Below are positions 3,738-8,041 of a DNA stretch of 8,041 bases, in pieces. Position 1 is the first letter of the stretch. Each line of letters begins with the position of its first letter. The notes beneath the pieces were generated by a model. That model saw nothing but the letters and a program-made list of their open reading frames with translations, was not told the DNA's origin and made no database searches. The position numbers and the translations under genes were made by a program. Source of the stretch: an uncultured Oscillospiraceae bacterium (GTDB taxonomy: Bacteria; Bacillota; Clostridia; Oscillospirales; Oscillospiraceae). The stretch lies in the NCBI GenBank assembly GCA_949093475.1, contig CARXAY010000049.1, positions 1 to 8,041 on the forward strand, given 5' to 3'.

Positions 3738-5420
3738 TTATTCGGCGGAGATCATGTAGTAGTAGACCGGCTGTCCGCCGTCCAGCAGGGTCACCTCCGC
3801 GTTGGGGCAGGCTTTCTGGAAGATGGCCTGCGCCTTCTCCGCGTCGGCCTGCTTCACGTCCGCGCCGAAGATGACGGTGATGAACTCCGCCTCCTGCTGG
3901 GGCTGATCCTCCGCCAGCAGCTTCAGCAGCGCGTCCAGATCGGTGTTTGTGCCGAAGAGCTGATGCTCGGAGAGGGCCATGTAGTCCCCCTGATGGATGT
4001 CGAAGCCGTCGAAATCGGAATCCCGGGCGGCGTAGGTGATCTCGCTGGTGTGGACGCCGCTGATGGCGTCCAGCATGGCTTGGGTGTTGGCCTCCTCGCC
4101 GTCGTCGGGGAGGGCGGCCAGCAGGGCGGAGATCCCCTGCGGGACGGTCTTGGTGGGGATGACCACCACCTTTTTGTCCTTGCAGAGGGGGATGCACTGC
4201 TCCGCGGCCATGATGATGTTCTTGTTGTTGGGCAGGACAAAGACCACCTCGGCGGGGGTGGCGTTGATCTGGCGCAGGATGTCCTCGGTGGAGGGGTTCA
4301 TGGTCTGCCCGCCGGAGAGGTCGCCGTCCGCGCCCAGAGCCCGGAAGGTGGCCGCCAAACCGTCCCCGGCGCACACCGCCACAAAGCCCATTTCCTTCTC
4401 CGGCTCTGCGTCGGCGACCTCCTCCTCGGCGTTCTCAAGCTCCTTCTCAATGGCGTCCAGATCGTCGGTGGACTGCACGTGCTTCCCCGCCGCCAGATCC
4501 TCGTACTGGGTACGCATATTCTCGATCTTACAAAGCTCCAGCGTACCGAACTCCTGCGCCTTGTTCAAGGCGTCGCCGGGGGTGTCGGTGTGGACATGGA
4601 CTTTGAAGGCCTCGTCGTCCTCCCCGATGACCAGAGAGTCGCCGATGGAGTTGAGGTAGGCCCGCAGCTCGTCTAAATTGACGTTGGGCTTCTTCTTGCG
4701 GACGATAAAGACCGTGTCGAAGTCGAAAGTGATGTCCTCCTCCCCCAGCGCGGCAAAGTCCGCCTTGTCTTGGGTCTCGGCCTCACCGCCCGTCTCCGGC
4801 ATGGGCTTGCCCTGAAGGGAGTCCAGCATCCCTTGAAGGATGATAAGGAAGCCCTTGCCTACGGCGTCCACCACCCCGGCCTTTTTCAGCACGGGGTTCT
4901 GGTTGACGGTGTTGGCCAGCGCCTCCTGCCCCTTGGCAATGGTCTCGGTGAGGACGGCCTCCACCGCGTCGTTTTCCCGGGCGGCGGCCGCCGCGGCGGC
5001 CGCGGACAGGCGGGAGACGGTCAGGATCGTCCCCTCGGCGGGCTTCATCACCGCCTTATAGGCGGCGGCTACGCCGTAATCCAGCGCCACGGCGAAGTCC
5101 CGCCCGTTGATGGTCTCCTTGTCCTTGACCCCCTTGGAAAAGCCCCGGAACAGCAGGGAGAGGATCACGCCGGAGTTGCCCCGCGCTCCCCGCAGGAGGG
5201 CGGAGGCGGCGGCGGAAGCCGCGGCGGAGATGGTGGGATAGTGCTTCCCCTTCAGTTCCGTGGCGGCGGTGTTGATGGTCATGGACATATTGGTGCCCGT
5301 GTCGCCGTCGGGGACGGGGAAGACGTTCAGCTCGTTGACCGCCTGCTTTTCTGCGCTGATGGCGGCGGCGCCGTGGATCACAGCGGCGCAAAAGGCCGCG
5401 GCGTCGATGGTCTTGATCAT
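3738..5420 (-). CDS. fakA: Fatty acid kinase catalytic subunit FakA (DAK2-domain protein, YloV)
   Basis: FakA transfers phosphate from ATP to a fatty acid held by the partner FakB, making acyl-phosphate that feeds phospholipid synthesis. The 560 residues match the family length. The N-terminal DhaL/DAK2 kinase domain (about 1-200) has the metal-ATP signature FPVPDGDTGTNM (34-45), with Asp 38 and 40, and LLRGARGNSGVILS (75-88). The middle domain contains KVHVHTDTPG (273-282), including the conserved His pair 275 and 277. An acidic, probably flexible linker follows at about 320-343. The C-terminal domain (about 345-560), with VVFVLPNNKNI (392-402) and DGFDIHQGDYMAL (471-483), is the expected DegV-like part. 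Odd points: eight Ala in a row (140-147), and DTVFIVRKKK at about 235-244, where better-known homologues carry a Cys. The ATG at 5420 has AAGGAGG 8 bases upstream. The asp23-like gene ends 16 bases before it, the classic yloU-yloV pair. No fakB is in the window. Confidence 0.94.
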   Translation of the reverse strand: MIKTIDAAAFCAAVIHGAAAISAEKQAVNELNVFPVPDGDTGTNMSMTINTAATELKGKHYPTISAAASAAASALLRGARGNSGVILSLLFRGFSKGVKDKETINGRDFAVALDYGVAAAYKAVMKPAEGTILTVSRLSAAAAAAAARENDAVEAVLTETIAKGQEALANTVNQNPVLKKAGVVDAVGKGFLIILQGMLDSLQGKPMPETGGEAETQDKADFAALGEEDITFDFDTVFIVRKKKPNVNLDELRAYLNSIGDSLVIGEDDEAFKVHVHTDTPGDALNKAQEFGTLELCKIENMRTQYEDLAAGKHVQSTDDLDAIEKELENAEEEVADAEPEKEMGFVAVCAGDGLAATFRALGADGDLSGGQTMNPSTEDILRQINATPAEVVFVLPNNKNIIMAAEQCIPLCKDKKVVVIPTKTVPQGISALLAALPDDGEEANTQAMLDAISGVHTSEITYAARDSDFDGFDIHQGDYMALSEHQLFGTNTDLDALLKLLAEDQPQQEAEFITVIFGADVKQADAEKAQAIFQKACPNAEVTLLDGGQPVYYYMISAE

Positions 5421-5436
5421 CCTGTTGGCCTCCTTT

Positions 5437-5784
5437 TTAGTTGGTCATGGAGTCGATGCACACGTCTACGCTCTTGACCTCCACCCCGGTGAGACGGCTG
5501 ACGTTGTAGCGCACCTCGTTCATAATGGAGCGGGACACGGCCATCAGGTTCACCCCTGCATCCACAATGATGTGGAGCTGGACGGACACCGTGCCGTCCT
5601 CATTATAGAGAACCTTGACGCCCTTGGACATGGATTCCCTGCGCAGAAGATGAACCAGTCCGTCGGTCTTGGAGCGCACCGCCATCCCCTTCACGCCGAA
5701 GCAGTTGGTGGCCGCCGCCCCGGTGAGGTTGGTGAACACTTCGCTGGCAATGCGGATCTCGCCCTTATCCGTTCTTTGTTTCAT
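5437..5784 (-). CDS. Asp23/Gls24 family envelope stress protein (YloU-like)
   Basis: A 115-residue Asp23/Gls24 domain protein. Members are small, abundant proteins found at the membrane face in Firmicutes and linked to cell-envelope stress; the molecular role is unsettled. The domain spans nearly the whole chain: GEIRIASEVFTNLTGAAATN near the start, GVKGMAV, the strand GTVSVQLHIIVDAGVNL, and the terminal helix SIMNEVRYNVSRLTGVEVKSVDV. I chose the ATG at 5784 over the in-frame ATG at 5793, because AAAGGA is 8 bases above the former and overlaps the latter. It is the first gene of an operon with fakA, 16 bases downstream, as in Bacillus (yloU-yloV), and has its own promoter. Confidence 0.92.
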   Translation of the reverse strand: MKQRTDKGEIRIASEVFTNLTGAAATNCFGVKGMAVRSKTDGLVHLLRRESMSKGVKVLYNEDGTVSVQLHIIVDAGVNLMAVSRSIMNEVRYNVSRLTGVEVKSVDVCIDSMTN

Positions 5785-5841
5785 AGCGGTCATCCTTTCT
5801 CAAACACGCTAATTGGCAAATGTTTCTGATCTATCTTCTCT

Positions 5842-5870
5842 ATTGTAGTCCATCTTTGAAAAAATTACAA
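5842..5870 (-). promoter_or_regulatory. Promoter of the asp23-fakA operon
   Basis: On the minus strand, TTGTAA (5870-5865), a 17-base spacer, TACAAT (5847-5842). The start would be near 5835, about 50 bases above the asp23-like ATG. It may also serve ychF if the hairpin at 3697-3726 is passed. Confidence 0.75.
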
Positions 5871-5901
5871 GGAAAAAAGTTGCCCCGCCCCTTGTATTTT
5901 T

Positions 5902-5930
5902 TTGAAAAGGCCGCAAACTATCCTTAACGT
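5902..5930 (+). promoter_or_regulatory. Possible weak promoter of the 5972-6445 gene
   Basis: TTGAAA (5902-5907), 17 bases, TAACGT (5925-5930). The -35 is good and the -10 poor. Just downstream lies a perfect inverted repeat TGCCTG-CA-CAGGCA (5931-5944), which could be an operator or a leader hairpin; neither is proven. Confidence 0.35.
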
Positions 5931-5971
5931 TGCCTGCACAGGCAAAAAACAGCCAAAAAGGGAGCGGTGGC

Positions 5972-6445
5972 ATGGATACGGTGGGGATATGGAGCAGCTC
6001 AGACGCGCTGGCGAACCGCCTCAAGGGGCGTCTGGGAGATAAATACCGCTTTGTGGAGGGAAACCACCCTGCGGACTTCACCTCCAACGCCACCGGCGCA
6101 GACCTTGACCTTTTGGTGGTCGCCCCCGACGCCGCAGGTCTGGCGGGACTGACCGTCCTGAGCCCCCGGCTGGCCCTTCTCCCCGGAGGAAACATGGCCG
6201 CCTGCCGTCAGGTGCGGGCCTCCTCCGCCGTGAGCTACGGTCTGGGCAGTCAAAACACCCTCACCCTCTCCAGCATGGCGGGGGGAAACGTCAGCGTAGC
6301 CCTCCAGCGGGAGCTGCTCACCCTCTCCGGGCGGGGAGTGGAACGGCAGGAGTGGGTGATCCCCATCGGCCGGGGGGTGGAGACCGCCGACCACCTGCTC
6401 TGTCTGGTGGGGGCGATGCTCCTTTTAGACTGCGACCCCGGCTGA
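5972..6445 (+). CDS. Conserved-looking protein of unknown function
   Basis: A 157-residue soluble protein that I do not recognise. The N-terminal half begins MDTVGIWSSSDALANRLKGR and continues to a hydrophobic strand, LDLLVVAPD, then LSPRLALLPGG; the alternating strands and helices suggest a small Rossmann-like or receiver-like fold. The second half has AVSYGLGSQNTLTLSSMAGG followed by VSVALQRELLTLSGR, RQEWVIPIGRG, and a hydrophobic C-terminal helix (LLCLVGAMLLLDC). The YGLG...NTLT...SS stretch faintly recalls Mur-ligase-type folds, but no P-loop is present. I chose the ATG at 5972 because GGGAG lies 7 bases upstream; the frame is open from 5930 without a ribosome site. It is the only plus-strand gene in the right half, divergent from asp23-fakA and tail to tail with the helicase loader. 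Confidence 0.75.
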   Translation: MDTVGIWSSSDALANRLKGRLGDKYRFVEGNHPADFTSNATGADLDLLVVAPDAAGLAGLTVLSPRLALLPGGNMAACRQVRASSAVSYGLGSQNTLTLSSMAGGNVSVALQRELLTLSGRGVERQEWVIPIGRGVETADHLLCLVGAMLLLDCDPG

Positions 6446-6447
6446 CC

Positions 6448-7449
6448 TTACCCCAGTCCCTTTTCCCGCTTTTGCAGGCGGATGTCCTTGCCGAAGAAGG
6501 GCAGGGCGTGGTACTCCCCCTCCAGCCGGGAGCATACCTGCGGGCTGTACCGGGCGCGCACGTCGTCCATGGTCAGGTTGGAGGAGATCACGGTGTGGAC
6601 ACGGCGGTTCATCCGCTCATTCAACAGCTGATAGAGGGCAGACTGGACAAAGGGAGTGAGCATCTCGCTGCCCAGATCGTCCAGCACCAGCAGGTCGCAG
6701 CGCTGGTAACGCTCCACCGTGCGCTGGCACTCCCCGCCGTCGTCCCGGCCGAACTTCACCGCCTCGTAGTGGCCGAATAGCTCTCCCGCCGTGGCGTACA
6801 CCGTCCAGAAGCCCTTGGCCGCCACCGCCTTGGCGATGCAGCCGGAAAAAAAGGTCTTGCCCAGCCCCGTACCTCCGTAGAGGAACAGGTTTCCGTAGGG
6901 ATGGCCGGGGAACTGCTTGGCGTAGTCCCTGCACACCTCCAGCACCGTCTGGGCCGCCTCCCGGGAGGACATTCCGTATTCCGGATCGAAGGCGGTGGAA
7001 TACCACTCCATGGACACGTTGGCAAAATCCATCTGCTTCAGATCGAGGACAGCGCCCAGCTCCGCCAAATTCTCCTCCGCGCACAGCTTGATGATGCAGC
7101 TGCACAGCTTCTTGTCCGCATACCCGGTATCGTTACATAGGGGGCAAAATGGCGTTTCCTCCAAGGTCGCCGGGTCGATGCCCGCCTGCCCAAGCAGCTC
7201 CAGCCGCTTGGCTTGGAGGGACAGGTTCTCTTTTCTGGCCGCCTCCACCGCCGGGGCGGGGTCTGTCCCCTGCCGCAGGGCGGCGGCGATGGCTTGGGTC
7301 ACGGTGCGCTGGATGGCGCTGTCCAGCCCTTCCAGACCGGGGACTTTCTCCCGGCACTGGGCCAAGTAGGCCCGCTGGGCCGCGTGATGCTCCTCCCGCT
7401 TGTCTATGATGCGTCTGCGGGCCTCTTTCAGATGCCGGGGGTCAACCAT
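6448..7449 (-). CDS. DnaC/DnaI-type replicative helicase loader (AAA+ ATPase)
   Basis: This protein binds the replicative helicase and, using ATP, helps place it on DNA at the origin or at restarted forks. Of 333 residues, about 1-90 are charged helix (helicase-binding part). A zinc-binding knot follows, FCPLCNDTGY...KLCSC, with Cys at 102, 105, 116 and 118, as in Bacillus DnaI. The AAA+ domain has Walker A GGTGLGKT (192-199), Walker B DLLVLDDLG (252-260), sensor 1 ISSNL (288-292) and a likely arginine finger in CSRLEG (306-311). I chose the ATG at 7449 because AAGGAG lies 8 bases upstream; a GTG at 7458 overlaps that site. The start overlaps the end of the DnaD-like gene by 8 bases (ATGGTTGA), which suggests translational coupling. 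The stop is 2 bases from that of the convergent gene. Confidence 0.93.
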   Translation of the reverse strand: MVDPRHLKEARRRIIDKREEHHAAQRAYLAQCREKVPGLEGLDSAIQRTVTQAIAAALRQGTDPAPAVEAARKENLSLQAKRLELLGQAGIDPATLEETPFCPLCNDTGYADKKLCSCIIKLCAEENLAELGAVLDLKQMDFANVSMEWYSTAFDPEYGMSSREAAQTVLEVCRDYAKQFPGHPYGNLFLYGGTGLGKTFFSGCIAKAVAAKGFWTVYATAGELFGHYEAVKFGRDDGGECQRTVERYQRCDLLVLDDLGSEMLTPFVQSALYQLLNERMNRRVHTVISSNLTMDDVRARYSPQVCSRLEGEYHALPFFGKDIRLQKREKGLG

Positions 7450-8041
7450 CTTCCCCACTCCTTCCTGCGGTGTGCTTGAGCCGGGCCAGATCTTCCGCCA
7501 TGCGGCGGCTGCGCCGGTTCTCCCGCTCAGCGGGGGTCGTGGCCTGTTCCTTCGCCGCCGGGGAAACGTCCCCCGCCTCCACCGCCTGAACGGTATGTAA
7601 ACCCTTGCCGTGCCAGCTTTTCAAAATGGAATTCATATACGGCCAAGACATGGTCTGCTTTTTCAGCAGGGTGCGCTCATAGGCCAGCAAAATGACCTCG
7701 TCGGGGAAGCCCCAGTCGATCCACGCGGCCAGATAGTCCCGCTCCTTGTCCAGCGGGGCGCGTCCCCGCACCCCTAACTTGGGCAGCAGCTCCCTCTCCC
7801 GGGCGTGCAAGCCCTTTTGCCGCTGTAAAAACTCCTCCGCCGCGCCCAAGGTGTCGATCCCCAGATCCCGCCAGCGGTAAGCCGCCTTTTTGATCTGGCT
7901 CATGCGGGGACGGCGGCCGATGCCGTACTTCTCCTCCATCTCCTCCACGCACCAGATGGTCAGGGTGAGGATGACCTCCGGGGGCAGGGCGAGGTAATCG
8001 TAAATGGTGTAGAGCTGCTTGAGGTCGGCGGGGGTGAGCAT
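7442..8041 (-). CDS. DnaD-domain replication initiation protein, C-terminal part
   Basis: A DnaD/DnaB-type (DnaB_2) protein that acts with the helicase loader at replication initiation or restart in Firmicutes. The window holds 199 residues; the frame reaches the window edge exactly at an ATG (8039-8041), but relatives usually carry an N-terminal winged-helix part of about 100 residues, so this Met is probably internal and the gene partial. Two DnaD-like repeats are visible: about 3-75 (PADLKQLYTIYDYLALPPEV ... WRDLGIDTLGAAEEFL) and about 95-152 (LDKERDYLAAWIDWGFPDEV ... SWPYMNSILKSWHGKGLHT). The second carries the family's Y-M-N-x-I-L-x-x-W motif that contacts single-stranded DNA in DnaD. 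The tail from 160 on is charged and low in order (AERENRRSRRMAEDLARLK). Its stop overlaps the start of the helicase loader gene by 8 bases, so the two form one translational unit. Confidence 0.92.
   Translation of the reverse strand: MLTPADLKQLYTIYDYLALPPEVILTLTIWCVEEMEEKYGIGRRPRMSQIKKAAYRWRDLGIDTLGAAEEFLQRQKGLHARERELLPKLGVRGRAPLDKERDYLAAWIDWGFPDEVILLAYERTLLKKQTMSWPYMNSILKSWHGKGLHTVQAVEAGDVSPAAKEQATTPAERENRRSRRMAEDLARLKHTAGRSGEDG

Noticed and set aside
4976..5003. GCGGCC-type palindromic run resembling an inverted repeat
   Set aside because: It is the codon run for eight alanines in FakA; the symmetry follows from repeated GCG/GCC codons.
1..8041. CRISPR array, tRNA, rRNA, riboswitch, insertion sequence
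   Set aside because: I looked for regularly spaced repeats, tRNA-like cloverleaf arms, and transposase motifs with terminal repeats, and saw none.

Overview
The window looks like a chromosomal segment from a GC-rich anaerobic Firmicute of the gut Clostridia, most like the Oscillospiraceae (Flavonifractor/Oscillibacter/Intestinimonas type). Three things point there: a ferredoxin-linked pyruvate oxidoreductase, the Gram-positive pairs asp23-fakA and dnaD-dnaI, and Firmicute-type signals (AGGAGG ribosome sites, TTGACA/TATAAT promoters, hairpin-plus-T terminators). The assignment is by style of sequence and gene set; no database was searched.

Layout. 1-776 (-) is the N-terminal third to quarter of pyruvate:ferredoxin oxidoreductase (nifJ). 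It is transcribed away from secG (+, 1042-1278), and each gene has its own good promoter in the AT-rich gap between them. secG ends in a perfect hairpin terminator and is followed by a small DUF2508/YaaL-like gene (+, 1405-1650). From 1667 to 2012 there is a compact, previously easy-to-miss unit: a 28-residue membrane peptide gene on the minus strand (1785-1871), with a strong promoter and an ideal ribosome site, and an opposing strong promoter that would make a roughly 95-nt antisense RNA ending in a perfect terminator across the toxin stop codon. I read this as a type I toxin-antitoxin locus. After it come a GC-rich palindromic repeat (2017-2094), a small three-helix membrane protein gene (-, 2147-2425) and a strongly nested-hairpin element (2429-2545).

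The rest is core housekeeping. ychF, an ATP/GTP-binding translation-associated protein (-, 2555-3667), lies downstream of the asp23-like gene and fakA (-, 5784 to 3738). The latter two form an operon with its own promoter, as in other Firmicutes; fakA encodes the kinase subunit that phosphorylates exogenous fatty acids. Divergent from this operon is a 157-residue protein of unknown function (+, 5972-6445). It meets the dnaC/dnaI-like helicase loader (-, 6448-7449) tail to tail with only 2 bases between the stops. The loader is translationally coupled to a DnaD/DnaB-domain replication initiation protein (-, 7442 to beyond 8041). Together these two recruit and load the replicative helicase.

The most interesting part is the toxin-antitoxin locus. 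An inverted repeat lets the 5' leader of the toxin mRNA pair with its own 3' end, the toxin mRNA end and antitoxin RNA start coincide, and the antitoxin RNA looks like an inverted copy of the toxin leader.
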